Assembly: GCF_003856495.1 (NCBI RefSeq)
Contig: NZ_CP034118.1
Coordinates: 1,034,001-1,098,000 of the forward strand
Length of the DNA stretch: 64,000 bases
Source of the DNA: Staphylospora marina
Lineage (GTDB): Bacteria; Bacillota; Bacilli; Thermoactinomycetales; Thermoactinomycetaceae
Direction of reading: 5' to 3'
The position numbers were made by a program, and so were the translations under genes. The notes beneath the pieces were generated by a model. The model was given only the letters and a program-made list of their open reading frames with translations, was not told the DNA's origin and ran no database searches. The stretch's first letter is position 1. Every line of letters begins with the position of its first letter. This document shows positions 36,362 to 44,922 of this stretch, one piece after another.

Positions 36362-36587
36362 GCCGCAAATTCATCCTTTCCGTTCATGATTTTCGTTGAA
36401 CGGTTGCTCCATGAAAAGCCACATTCTCCAACGAACGGTTGAGCCGCTGGCTCGGTTTCATGAGAGTTCCACTAACAGCCGGCCTGCCTTGTCCGGATCC
36501 CGTATCGGCGGAACCGGGAAATACTCCACATCTCTTTGCGGACAGACATGACACAGGCAATTATATGAACCATTGAACAAATTATTA

Positions 36588-36593
36588 TATAAT
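36588..36593 (+). promoter_or_regulatory. Perfect -10 hexamer before the chromate transporter gene
   Basis: TATAAT lies in an AT-rich stretch about 36 bases before ATG 36630. No good -35 is present at 17 bases. The rest of the 36362-36629 gap shows nothing I can name. Confidence 0.5.
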
Positions 36594-36629
36594 AGTAGAT
36601 GAATTCAGCAAAGAAGGTGCGTTTTTGTC

Positions 36630-37247
36630 ATGGGCTCAGACAGCAAAGTGCTCAGGGATTTGTTCGTCTCCTTTTTCCGGATCAGTCCGGTGACCTTTGG
36701 CGGTGGCTATGCCATGCTTCCTTTGATTGAGCGGGAGGTGATCGTCCGGAGAAAATGGATGGACGAAGAGTCCCTGAAGGAAACGTTGGCGCTTTGCGAA
36801 TCCGTTCCCGGGGCCGTCGGCATCAACGCGGCGATTCTGGTCGGGTTCCGGGTGGCCGGTCTGCCGGGGGCGTTGGTATCTTTGGCGGGAGTCACGTTGC
36901 CCGCTTTTTTGATTGTCCTCGCAATGGTGGCATTGTTTTTCCGGATTCGGAACCAACCATGGTTGGACGGTGCGATGACGGGGATTCGGGCGGCGGTGGT
37001 GGCGCTGATTGTTTGTGCGGCCGTGCGTGCGGGAAAGCGGGCCCTGACAAGCAAAGCGGCTTGGGGTTTGGCGGGAGCCGCGTTTTTTGCATTGGCGGTG
37101 CTGGGAATCAGCCCGTTTTTTGTGTTGCTATCGGGGCTGGCGACCGGGTTGGTGTACTCCTTGGCGGGCATTCGCCGATCGGCAGGCCGAAATCCGGAAC
37201 GCTCCCGGAGCGGGGGAGACGGTCGGGGAGCGAGGAAGTCGGCCTGA
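36630..37247 (+). CDS. Chromate transporter, short (half-size) subunit 1
   Basis: A 205-residue membrane protein of the short-chain ChrA family. The family motif FGGGYAMLPLIEREVI (residues 23-38) and CESVPGAVGINAAILVG are present, followed by three to four TM helices. Short ChrA proteins work as heterodimeric pairs that pump chromate out by proton exchange. The Gly/Arg/Ser-rich tail after residue 180 looks disordered. The second half gene begins 179 bases downstream, beyond a hairpin terminator. Confidence 0.87.
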   Translation: MGSDSKVLRDLFVSFFRISPVTFGGGYAMLPLIEREVIVRRKWMDEESLKETLALCESVPGAVGINAAILVGFRVAGLPGALVSLAGVTLPAFLIVLAMVALFFRIRNQPWLDGAMTGIRAAVVALIVCAAVRAGKRALTSKAAWGLAGAAFFALAVLGISPFFVLLSGLATGLVYSLAGIRRSAGRNPERSRSGGDGRGARKSA

Positions 37248-37259
37248 AACCGGTTGAGT

Positions 37260-37284
37260 CGGGCCATCGCGGGCCCGTTTTTTT
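37260..37284 (+). terminator. Terminator-like hairpin between the chromate transporter halves
   Basis: CGGGCC (37260-37265) pairs with GGCCCG (37272-37277), followed by seven T (37278-37284). It would reduce read-through into the second half gene. Confidence 0.75.
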
Positions 37285-37425
37285 CGGATGACCCGCCCGG
37301 TGCGGGAAGAATCGGTCCGGGCGATCTCTTCCGGACGTGCCCATCATCTCCTCAAAAATGCGGGGAATCAGTTTGCTTCATCGCCTCGTGACATGGCCGG
37401 AAAGCGGAACGGGAGGAACGATGAC

Positions 37426-37962
37426 ATGTTGCAAGAGCTCTTTTTTACCTTCTTCAAAATCGGATTTCTTTCGTTCGGCGGAGGCTATGCCATGATTCCC
37501 GTCCTGGAACATGAAGCCGTCGCGCATGGATGGACCACGACCGCGGAGTTCAGCGAATGGATCGCCGTCGCTGGAATGGCTCCGGGACCGATCGCACTGA
37601 ATGCGGCGGTCAGTATCGGCTACCATCAGGCGGGCTTGGCGGGTGCGCTTGTCTCTCTGTTGGGGATGGTGCTTCCCTCCCTGTCGGTGGCCTTCGCCCT
37701 GTCGGCGGTGCTGGTTCGGATCGGTCGGCATCCCGTCTGGAAAAAAACGTTGCAGCACCTCATGCCTGTCATTGTCGGCTTGATCCTCTTTGCTGCTTGG
37801 CGGTTTGCCGTTTCCAACTTTTCTTCCGTCAAGTGGGAACAGGGATGGATGTTGTTGCTGATATTTGCCGCTTCGCTGACGGGCCTGATCCGGTACCGGC
37901 TTCATCCCGCTCTTGTCATCCTGGGAGCCGGAATCGTGGGAGCGGCCTTTTTGGGGGATTGA
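37426..37962 (+). CDS. Chromate transporter, short (half-size) subunit 2
   Basis: A 178-residue partner of the preceding protein, with the motif SFGGGYAMIPVLEHEAV (residues 16-32) and VAGMAPGPIALNAAVSIGY. ATG 37426 follows GGGAGGA with nine bases of spacing; a longer frame from 37288 begins in the terminator region and is not used. Together the two half proteins should make one ChrA-type antiporter, as with YwrA/YwrB of B. subtilis. Confidence 0.88.
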   Translation: MLQELFFTFFKIGFLSFGGGYAMIPVLEHEAVAHGWTTTAEFSEWIAVAGMAPGPIALNAAVSIGYHQAGLAGALVSLLGMVLPSLSVAFALSAVLVRIGRHPVWKKTLQHLMPVIVGLILFAAWRFAVSNFSSVKWEQGWMLLLIFAASLTGLIRYRLHPALVILGAGIVGAAFLGD

Positions 37963-38169
37963 CATGGGAAGACAATGCGACAATCGTATATTTGCTGCAT
38001 AAATGAAATTGTTGATGAATTAGATGTTGTTTCATGATAAAATAAATCCAATTTTACAAAATTTGTTTCGGAGGAGATGCCTGGTGATGGTACGGATTGT
38101 GCCCCTTCAAACGGTCGGAAAGAGCGGAAAGAGATTCGGATCCATATCTTTCGGAACGGGAGATGAACG

Positions 38170-39372
38170 ATGTCGATCGCAAAACGAAACATCCGTGCCC
38201 TGACTTGGGCAAATTTGCTTGGTGGCGTCAATTTTCTCGAACCGGTGGTGACTCTGTTTTATTTGCACCGGGGGTTTTCGCAGACGGAGATTTTCTTCGT
38301 GCTTCTCAGCTTCAGCGTGTCGATGGCGGTGTTTGAAGTTCCGTCGGGAGCGTTTGCGGACCGGTTCGGGGCAAAAATCTCGTTTCTGGCCGGAACGTTT
38401 GCCCGGTTGCTTTCGGTGATCTGTCTGGCCGTGCCCGAGCCGGCATTCGTCATACTCAGCCAAATTTTGTCCGCGCTGTCTTTTTCGTTCTTTTCCGGTT
38501 CGGACGAAGCCTTGATATATGAATCGCTCAAGGCGGAAGGCCGGGAAAAAGAAATGGCCGGCGTGATGGGCAAGATCCAGGCGGCATCGCTTGCTCCGAT
38601 GGCGTTGGCCATGTTGGTGGGGGCATGGCTGGCCGGCGGTCTTCGCGAGGAAGACTTTCTGGTGCTCATCGCGCTTCGCACGGTTTGTGTGCTGGGGCAG
38701 TTCGTGTTCGTGCTGAGGGTCGTCGAACCTCCCCATCTGGCTGCGTATCGGGATCACCCCTGGAAACACGTCCGGCGGGGGATGCGGGAGATCTTGCAAT
38801 CGCCGGGACTGTTGCTTCTGTTCGCCAACGTGACGGTGATCTTCATCACCACGTACATCTTCACCACGTTTGAACAGCCGTGGCTGAAGAATCTCGGGGT
38901 GCCGGTCAGCGTTCTGGGAGTCATTGCGGCGGCAGGTCTTCTGCTGTCGGCGTGGGCGGCCCGGATGGTGGACGTTTTGCTCAAGCTTCGTTCGGCGAAA
39001 TTCTGGCTTTGGGTGACCGGCTTGGGCATTGTGTGCTCGCATCTGTTGATCGTGGGCTTGGCGGGAAGCGCGGTGGCGGCCATCGCCGCCGGATTCCTGC
39101 TCCGGGCTTGCCGGGCGGTGCGCAATCCGGTCAGTTCCCAGATGTTCAATGAATACATCTCGTCGGGAAGCCGGGCAACGGCCCTGTCTTTGCTCAGCGT
39201 GGCAGACTCGGTGTTCGATCTGGTGTTGGTCTTGACGCTGACGGGCATTTCGGTCTGGGGCTTGCCCGCGGTGTTCCTCGGTTGCGCGGGCCTCGCCCTG
39301 TGCGGGTTGTTCCTTCCGGCCCGGTCGGCGGAAGAGGAACGGGCATCCTTGAAGCTGAGTCGGGATGCATGA
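38170..39372 (+). CDS. Major facilitator superfamily transporter
   Basis: A 400-residue protein with about 12 TM helices. The cytosolic loop motif between TM2 and TM3 is GAFADRFGAK (near residue 61). It resembles drug or metabolite exporters of the MFS DHA type; the substrate is unknown. GGGAGATGA precedes ATG 38170. The 38060-38160 leader contains a strong AGGAGG-type site at about 38071 with two short frames (29 and 38 codons), which may be chance. The gene is monocistronic and is followed by an SDR gene with its own promoter. Confidence 0.82.
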   Translation: MSIAKRNIRALTWANLLGGVNFLEPVVTLFYLHRGFSQTEIFFVLLSFSVSMAVFEVPSGAFADRFGAKISFLAGTFARLLSVICLAVPEPAFVILSQILSALSFSFFSGSDEALIYESLKAEGREKEMAGVMGKIQAASLAPMALAMLVGAWLAGGLREEDFLVLIALRTVCVLGQFVFVLRVVEPPHLAAYRDHPWKHVRRGMREILQSPGLLLLFANVTVIFITTYIFTTFEQPWLKNLGVPVSVLGVIAAAGLLLSAWAARMVDVLLKLRSAKFWLWVTGLGIVCSHLLIVGLAGSAVAAIAAGFLLRACRAVRNPVSSQMFNEYISSGSRATALSLLSVADSVFDLVLVLTLTGISVWGLPAVFLGCAGLALCGLFLPARSAEEERASLKLSRDA

Positions 39373-39483
39373 TGAAAGGTGGAGGGAGTCTCTTCCGGGG
39401 GCTTCCTCCTTGTTTTCTTTTCCGGATGTTCGGTCGGTGCGGCTGGGCCGAGTCCATGGGACGCGGAAGAAACTTATTTCTTG

Positions 39484-39512
39484 TTGACAGAATCGTGGGA
39501 ACAGGTTACGTT
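39484..39512 (+). promoter_or_regulatory. Promoter of the FadH-like gene
   Basis: TTGACA (39484-39489), 17 bases, TACGTT (39507-39512). Transcription would begin near 39519, so ATG 39521 would lie at the transcript start; this favours TTG 39560 as the real start. Confidence 0.6.
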
Positions 39513-39559
39513 GAAAATGAATGGTCAATTTTCTAAATAATTCGGAAGGAGCGGGGAGA

Positions 39560-40327
39560 TTGCAGGGGAAAACCGTGATCGTCACCGGTGGCAGCAGCGG
39601 AATGGGCAAAGCGATCGCCACCCGTCTGTTCCGGGAGGGAGCGAATGTCGTCATCTCCGGGCGCAATGCGGAAAGACTGGAGGCGACCCGCGATGAACTG
39701 GAACGGATCGGCGGCGGAAAGGTACTCACGGTGCAGATGGACGTTCGGGAACCGGACCAGGTGGAGGACATGGTTCGCAAAGCCAAGGAGACGTTCGGAC
39801 GGATCGACGCATTGGTCAACAACGCGGCCGGCAATTTTGTCGTTCCTGCCGAACAACTCTCCCGGAACGGATGGCATGCGGTGATCAACATCGTGCTGAA
39901 CGGAACCTGGTATTGCACCCAAACGGTTGCGAAAGATTGGCTCGCTTCCGGTCAGGGGGGGTCCATCCTGAACATCGTCGCCACCTATGCATGGACGGGA
40001 GCCGCCGGTGTCGTTCACTCCGCCGCCGCCAAAGCGGGAGTGCTCGCCATGAGTCAGACGCTTGCCGTGGAGTGGGGAGATCGGGGCATTCGCGTCAATT
40101 GCATCGCGCCGGGACCGATTGAGCGGACGGGCGGGGCGGACAAGCTGATCGCCGACGAACGGGCCCGGAAGGCCGTGGAACGGGCGGTTCCGATGAAGCG
40201 ATTCGGCACGCCGGAGGAGGTGGCGGCGCTGGCCCGTTTCCTGCTGTCGGAGGAAGCCGCTTACATCAACGGAGAGTGCGTCACCATGGACGGGGGCATG
40301 TGGCTGACCGCCCACCGCTTCCTCTGA
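39560..40327 (+). CDS. fadH: SDR oxidoreductase, 2,4-dienoyl-CoA reductase-like (YkuF/FadH)
   Basis: A 255-residue short-chain dehydrogenase closely resembling B. subtilis YkuF, which reduces 2,4-dienoyl-CoA with NADPH during breakdown of unsaturated fatty acids. It starts with the cofactor motif TVIVTGGSSGMGKAIA and has the NNAAGNFVVPAEQLS segment, the atypical active-site region VVHSAAAKAGVLAMSQTLAV and PGPIERTGGADKL. TTG 39560 is chosen: AAGGAG lies eight bases before, conservation begins exactly there, and the promoter is too close to ATG 39521. No other beta-oxidation gene is near. Confidence 0.87.
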   Translation: MQGKTVIVTGGSSGMGKAIATRLFREGANVVISGRNAERLEATRDELERIGGGKVLTVQMDVREPDQVEDMVRKAKETFGRIDALVNNAAGNFVVPAEQLSRNGWHAVINIVLNGTWYCTQTVAKDWLASGQGGSILNIVATYAWTGAAGVVHSAAAKAGVLAMSQTLAVEWGDRGIRVNCIAPGPIERTGGADKLIADERARKAVERAVPMKRFGTPEEVAALARFLLSEEAAYINGECVTMDGGMWLTAHRFL

Positions 40328-40429
40328 GTGATGGTTTTTCAAGGAGTCCCGATGGGGCGCATTGCAAAGGACGAAGAGAAGTCTTTTCATTCATCGGGTA
40401 AGCCATTATGATAGGAATGTCAACCATCA

Positions 40430-40490
40430 AGCGAAAGAGATTCCGGACTTTCCGAAAGAGGTCCGGGCAACGGTCCGGATCTCTTTCGCT
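40430..40490. repeat. Inverted repeat with a duplicated left arm before glcT
   Basis: Left arm 1 (40430-40447, AGCGAAAGAGATTCCGGA) and left arm 2 (40452-40466, CCGAAAGAGGTCCGG) can each pair with the single right arm TCCGGATCTCTTTCGCT (40474-40490). No T tract follows. It lies between the FadH-like gene and glcT, so it could be a terminator without U tract, an operator or a switching leader. Confidence 0.6.
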
Positions 40491-40535
40491 GACAACCGGC
40501 ATCCAAGGCGGCATGGATCGAAGAGGTGACGAAAT

Positions 40536-41375
40536 GTGGAGCGGTCGTACCGGATTTCCAAGGTGTTGAACAACAACGTGGTCATCGCCGAACACCCGGA
40601 GAAGGGAGAGGTGGTGCTCATCGGCAAGGGGCTCGGCTTCGGCCGCAAGCCCGGCGGGGAAATCGGACCGGAAGCGGTGGACAAGTGTTTTGTGCTGGCT
40701 GACCGGAAAGAACAGGAACAGTACAAGGAACTGCTCCGGCAGGTGGACGAGCGGGTGGTGGAGGTGATGAACGAGGCGATCGATCTGATTCAGAAGCGCT
40801 TCGGGACACCGCTCGGGGAACATATCCACGTGGCCTTGACCGACCACATCGCCTTTGCGCTCAAGCGGCTGGAGAAGGGCATCGATTTCCGGAATCCGTT
40901 TCTCCTGGAGACGGAGGCTTTGTACGAACGGGAATACAAAGTGGCGGAAGAAGTGGTGGACCTGATCCGCCGGAAACTGGGGGTCCGGTTGCCGGAGGGG
41001 GAGACGGGGTTCATCGCCGTTCACATCCACAGTTCTTTGACTCGCCGGAAGCTGGCGGAGATCCGCCGGCATTCACAGCTGATTCAACGGTTGACGGAGT
41101 TGGCGGAAGAGACCCTCGGAGTGAACATCGACCGGAAAAGCGTCTCCTATTTGCGCCTGTTGACCCACCTGCGCTGCGCCATCGAGCGGACGTTGTCCGG
41201 AGAAGAAGTGAGTGAACCCGAAGGTTTCTCCGAGCTCTTGCGCAACCAGTATCCGTTGTGTTACAATCTTGCGTGGAAAATGGCGAAAGTAATGGAACGG
41301 GCCTTGGAGAAGCGGGTCCATCCGGCGGAGGTCGGCTATTTGACGTTGCATCTCCTCAGACTTTCGCATCCGTAA
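40536..41375 (+). CDS. glcT: Transcription antiterminator GlcT (BglG family)
   Basis: A 279-residue RNA-binding antiterminator. Residues 1-60 are the CAT domain that binds the RAT hairpin (SYRISKVLNNNVVIAEHP, GKGLGFGRKPG). PRD1 covers about 65-170, with His in GEHIHVALTDHIAFAL and AVHIHSS. PRD2 covers about 175-279, with LTHLRCAIER and GYLTLHLLRL. It is phosphorylated and silenced by the glucose permease when glucose is absent and prevents termination before ptsG when glucose is present. GTG 40536 has GAGGTGAC seven bases upstream. The target RAT lies 31 bases after its stop. Confidence 0.93.
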   Translation: MERSYRISKVLNNNVVIAEHPEKGEVVLIGKGLGFGRKPGGEIGPEAVDKCFVLADRKEQEQYKELLRQVDERVVEVMNEAIDLIQKRFGTPLGEHIHVALTDHIAFALKRLEKGIDFRNPFLLETEALYEREYKVAEEVVDLIRRKLGVRLPEGETGFIAVHIHSSLTRRKLAEIRRHSQLIQRLTELAEETLGVNIDRKSVSYLRLLTHLRCAIERTLSGEEVSEPEGFSELLRNQYPLCYNLAWKMAKVMERALEKRVHPAEVGYLTLHLLRLSHP

Positions 41376-41405
41376 AACTTCATCAGGGGTCGGTCGTCCC
41401 GCTTT

Positions 41406-41435
41406 CACGTGTTACTGATTCGATCAGGCATGAGT
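41406..41435 (+). promoter_or_regulatory. RAT (ribonucleic antiterminator) for GlcT
   Basis: The hairpin-forming segment CACGTGTTACTGATTCGATC followed by AGGCATGAGTG matches the RAT known before B. subtilis ptsG. Bound GlcT would stabilise it and keep GGCATGAG (41427-41434) from pairing with the terminator's distal arm. Confidence 0.9.
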
Positions 41436-41533
41436 GAAAAAAGGCGACGATGGTGATTGCTGGAAAGGGTTGTTTGTACCCTTTTTGCAAGCGTTTCCAT
41501 CCGTCTTTTTTTGCTCATGCCTGTTTTTGTTTC
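41427..41533 (+). terminator. GlcT-controlled terminator before ptsG
   Basis: GGCATGAG plus the following A-rich segment up to ACGATGG (41427-41452) pairs with CCATCCGTC, seven T, and GCTCATGCC ending at 41521, followed by TGTTTTTGTTT. A smaller hairpin (AAAGGGT / ACCCTTT, 41463-41485) caps it. The 3' part of the RAT is its first strand, so RAT and terminator exclude each other. Confidence 0.85.
41486..41499. promoter_or_regulatory. cre-like site in the ptsG leader
   Basis: TGCAAGCGTTTCCA agrees with the catabolite-responsive element TGWAANCGNTNWCA at 12 of 14 positions. It lies inside the terminator loop region, downstream of any likely promoter, where CcpA could act as a roadblock. Chance occurrence is possible. 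Confidence 0.4.
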
Positions 41534-41593
41534 GGTCACGCGTGTTTGCCGGAACGGTCTGATCCGGACAATCGGGTAAAGGAGGAAGTCATC

Positions 41594-43540
41594 ATGTTCA
41601 AGCGGATGTTCGGAACGCTGCAGCAAGCCGGCAAGGCTCTCATGCTTCCGGTCGCCATGTTGCCCGCCGCCGGTCTGCTCCTGGCCATCGGGAACAAAAC
41701 GCAAATCGGCATCATGGAGCAGGCGGGAGGTGTCGTGTTCGCCAACCTGGCCCTTCTCTTCGCCGTCGGGGTGGCCATCGGACTGACCCAGGGCGAAGGG
41801 ACCGCCGGTTTGGCCGCCGTGGTTGGTTTGCTGGTGATGAACGCCACCATGGGTGAAATGGCCAAATTGTTCAAGGTGGAAACGGTACAGGTGTTGGGAA
41901 TCGACACCCTGCAGACCGGGGTGTTCGGCGGAATCCTCATCGGGGTGACGGCGGCCTTGTTGTACCGGAGATTCCACGCCATCGAACTTCCGCCGTTTCT
42001 CGGCTTCTTCGGCGGAAAACGCTTCGTGCCGATCGTGACGGCTGCCACCGCTTTTCTGCTCGGTGTGGCATTCTTCTACATCTGGCCGCCGATCCAAAAG
42101 CAGATTGACGTGTTTTCGCATTTTGTCACCACGCAGAACACGGCGTTGGCCGCGTTCATCTTCGGGGTGATTGAACGTTCCCTGATTCCGTTCGGACTTC
42201 ATCATATCTTCTACTCGCCGTTCTGGTTCGAGTTCGGGACTTACACCACTTCCGCCGGCGAAATCATCAAAGGGGACCTCAATCGTTTCATGCAAGGGGA
42301 TCCCACGGCCGGCACGTTCATGAGCGGGAAGTTTCCTTTCATGATGTTCGGTCTGCCTGCCGCGGCGCTGGCCATGTGGCAGGAAGCCCGTCCGGAGCGT
42401 CGCAAAGTGGTCGGCGGCATCATGTTGTCCGCTGCACTGACCTCGTTTTTGACGGGAATCACCGAACCGATCGAGTTCACGTTCCTGTTCGTCGCTCCGC
42501 TGTTGTACGCGGTGCATTGCGTGTTTGCCGGGCTTTCCTTCATGTTGATGGACATCCTCGGAGTGAAGGCGGGCATGACGTTTTCCGGCGGAATCATCGA
42601 CCTGATCATGTTCTGGGAAAAAGATACCAATCCGTGGCTCATCATTCCGGTTGGACTGGTATTCGCCGTGATTTACTATTTCGGGTTCCGGTTTGCCATC
42701 CGAAAATGGAATCTGAAAACACCGGGCCGTGAAGACGAAGAGGAACACTCGGAACAAACGTCCGGAAACATGGGCCAACTGGCCGCTGACGTTCTTTCGG
42801 CTTTGGGCGGCAAAGAAAACATCACGGCGCTGGATGCCTGCATCACCCGTTTGCGCGTTTCGGTCGGCGATGTGGGCAAAGTCAACAAGGAAGAGCTGAA
42901 GAAACTGGGTGCTGCAGGCGTTCTGGAAATGGGCAATCACCTGCAAATCATTTTCGGTCCCAAATCCGATCTGATCCGGGAACAGATGAAACGGATCATG
43001 AGCGGACAGGCACCTGTCCGGGTTCCGGAAGAGGAGTCCGATCAGAAAGACGCGCAATCTCCGAATGAAGCGGAGTTTCCCGCGGGAGAAATCGCGTCGC
43101 CGATGACCGGTAAACTTCTTTCGCTGGAACGGGTGGAGGACGCGGTGTTTTCACAAAAGCTGATGGGTGACGGTTTTGCCGTGGATCCCGAAGACGGGAA
43201 AGTGGTCTCTCCGGTGGACGGCACGGTGGTCAATCTGTTCCCGACCGGACATGCCATCGGACTGCGCACGGCGGAGGGCCATGAAGTGCTGATTCACGTC
43301 GGGATTGACACGGTCAAACTGGAAGGCAAAGGGTTCAAAACGTTTGTGGGCGAAGGGGACACCGTCACCCGGGGGCAAACGCTGATCGAAGCGGATTTGG
43401 AGTTCCTTCGCGAGCATGCTCCCTCCGTGGTCACCCCGGTGGTGTTCACCAATCTGGACAAAGGTCTCTCCGTCAACATTCTCAAAGAACAGGCTCAAGC
43501 CGGAGAGACGAACGTGATTTCCGTCACGCGCCAATCATGA
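41594..43540 (+). CDS. ptsG: Glucose-specific phosphotransferase system EIICBA
   Basis: A 648-residue permease that takes up glucose and phosphorylates it. EIIC spans residues 1-375 with about ten TM segments and GITEPIEF at 288-295. EIIB spans about 395-475 with phospho-Cys416 in [15 protein letters not shown] spans about 495-648 with His553 in TGHAIG and phospho-His568 in LIHVGIDTV. Start ATG 41594 has AAAGGAGGA before it; the frame is open through the terminator leader but that part is not coding. It is controlled by GlcT and followed by a terminator. Unlike in B. subtilis, ptsH and ptsI do not follow. Confidence 0.95.
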   Translation: MFKRMFGTLQQAGKALMLPVAMLPAAGLLLAIGNKTQIGIMEQAGGVVFANLALLFAVGVAIGLTQGEGTAGLAAVVGLLVMNATMGEMAKLFKVETVQVLGIDTLQTGVFGGILIGVTAALLYRRFHAIELPPFLGFFGGKRFVPIVTAATAFLLGVAFFYIWPPIQKQIDVFSHFVTTQNTALAAFIFGVIERSLIPFGLHHIFYSPFWFEFGTYTTSAGEIIKGDLNRFMQGDPTAGTFMSGKFPFMMFGLPAAALAMWQEARPERRKVVGGIMLSAALTSFLTGITEPIEFTFLFVAPLLYAVHCVFAGLSFMLMDILGVKAGMTFSGGIIDLIMFWEKDTNPWLIIPVGLVFAVIYYFGFRFAIRKWNLKTPGREDEEEHSEQTSGNMGQLAADVLSALGGKENITALDACITRLRVSVGDVGKVNKEELKKLGAAGVLEMGNHLQIIFGPKSDLIREQMKRIMSGQAPVRVPEEESDQKDAQSPNEAEFPAGEIASPMTGKLLSLERVEDAVFSQKLMGDGFAVDPEDGKVVSPVDGTVVNLFPTGHAIGLRTAEGHEVLIHVGIDTVKLEGKGFKTFVGEGDTVTRGQTLIEADLEFLREHAPSVVTPVVFTNLDKGLSVNILKEQAQAGETNVISVTRQS

Positions 43541-43572
43541 ATCATCCGTTTCATGTTTGAAGGTTGAAAGAA

Positions 43573-43642
43573 CCGCCGCATCCCGGCACGACGGCAAGTG
43601 GATCTTGCCGCTCTCAACCGGCCCGGGACGCGGCGGCTTTTT
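43573..43642 (+). terminator. Terminator of ptsG
   Basis: CCGCCGCATCCCGG (43573-43586) pairs with CCGGGACGCGGCGG (43623-43636), followed by CTTTTTATTT. It overlaps the stop of the convergent ZIP gene. Confidence 0.8.
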
Positions 43643-44753
43643 ATTTCACCGTGACGGTTTGTTCGGATTGAATCGTTTTTCCCCGATGGACGTAAGGGGC
43701 GTGGGCGCTGTCGACCAGTTCCGCGCGAATCACATGGGTTCCCGGCTCCAGGCGGATGCGCGCGGTGGTGTCGAACAGTCTGGCGATTTTTTTGCCGTCG
43801 ACATACAGATGCGCATGTCCTTCCCCGAAGAGCGGTTCGCGTCCGGGTTGCTCGGGAACAAACCGGAAATGGCGGGTGTGAAGCACGATCAGGCAGTGAC
43901 CGCCCGGTTCCGGAATGACTTCCAGATGAACTTCCGGGGCGGGAACATTTTCCGGGACTTGCACGGGAGTGACGGCATGATGCTGATGCCCGCCATCCGA
44001 ATGAAAGGAACGGGAACCGGAAGCCGTGTGCCCGTCCGCGACCCAGATGCCGAGCATGACCAGGAACACTCCGATGACGGTGCCCAGGAACAGCCGGATC
44101 ATGCGAAACGAAAACGGTCGATCTGCCGTTGATGCCCATTCGGCGTGAAAGACACGGAGGAGGATGCCCGCGGCCAGTCCCAGCACAAACGGGGAGCCCC
44201 GTTCGTGCCATTCCGGTGACAGAACGAATGCTCCGGCCAGCAGGCTGCCCAGCACCACCCCCACACCCGGTACGGCGGACGCCGCCAGTGTGACCCAACG
44301 ACCTTTGGTTGCCGTCAGTGTCGCGGCCACTGCTCCCTCCGGCAATTTGTGCACAAACAAACCGACCGCCGCGGCGAGGCCGGTCATGGCCCCGAGATGA
44401 TGTCCGCTCCCCACCGCCATGCCTTCAAACACGCTGTGCAACCCCAATCCGACGATGGCGGTCCAAGTGACTGCCCCTGAACGTTTCTTCTCCGTTTGTG
44501 TCTGTCCGCGGCGGCGGGTCATCCATGCCAGCATCAATCCGGTGATCGTTCCCGCCAACGTCAGCGGAACGGATTCGGACAGGGCATGGGGAAGCATTCC
44601 CGCGAGTGCCACGGCGACCAGAAGTCCGGCGCAGATCAGGGAAAAGGTGGATCGTCCGATGGAAGCATGACGGTTGCGCCCCCAGACGACAAGCGCTCCG
44701 CCGACCAGAGAGCCCGCCGCCGCCAGCAGGTTCCAGTTCAGGTATTCGTTCAA
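43641..44753 (-). CDS. ZIP-family metal transporter with a C-terminal extracytoplasmic domain
   Basis: A 370-residue protein. Residues 1-240 form about eight TM helices of a ZIP transporter with metal-site motifs HSVFEGMAVG (106-115) and HKLPEGAVAA (135-144). A His-rich linker (241-260: GHTASG, HSDGGHQHH) leads into a soluble beta-domain (275-370) with HAHLYVDGKKIARLF and THVIRAELVDSAHAPYVHRG, a pattern seen in small copper or metal-handling domains. The start is TTG 44753, with a GGGGGG run seven bases before; an upstream frame to 44906 is nonconserved. Likely substrates are Zn, Mn or Fe; direction and partner are unknown. Confidence 0.8.
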   Translation of the reverse strand: MNEYLNWNLLAAAGSLVGGALVVWGRNRHASIGRSTFSLICAGLLVAVALAGMLPHALSESVPLTLAGTITGLMLAWMTRRRGQTQTEKKRSGAVTWTAIVGLGLHSVFEGMAVGSGHHLGAMTGLAAAVGLFVHKLPEGAVAATLTATKGRWVTLAASAVPGVGVVLGSLLAGAFVLSPEWHERGSPFVLGLAAGILLRVFHAEWASTADRPFSFRMIRLFLGTVIGVFLVMLGIWVADGHTASGSRSFHSDGGHQHHAVTPVQVPENVPAPEVHLEVIPEPGGHCLIVLHTRHFRFVPEQPGREPLFGEGHAHLYVDGKKIARLFDTTARIRLEPGTHVIRAELVDSAHAPYVHRGKTIQSEQTVTVK

Positions 44754-44922
44754 AGCATCGCCCCCCAGATGATCATGGTCCTTAACAATGTATGGGGAAG
44801 AAGATCGCCGAATGATGGCTTGTTCGGGCGATTTTTTGATGATTTGGAATCCTTTTCCTGAATCGGAAAACAGGGTAATCTGATGGTGAGGACATTTTGG
44901 CAACATCTCGAGGGGGGATGAA

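Noticed and set aside
38077-38214. Two short frames (29 and 38 codons) behind a strong AGGAGG-like site before the MFS gene
   Set aside because: One has too little spacing from the site and the other runs into the MFS gene; neither looks protein-like. A leader-peptide role cannot be excluded.
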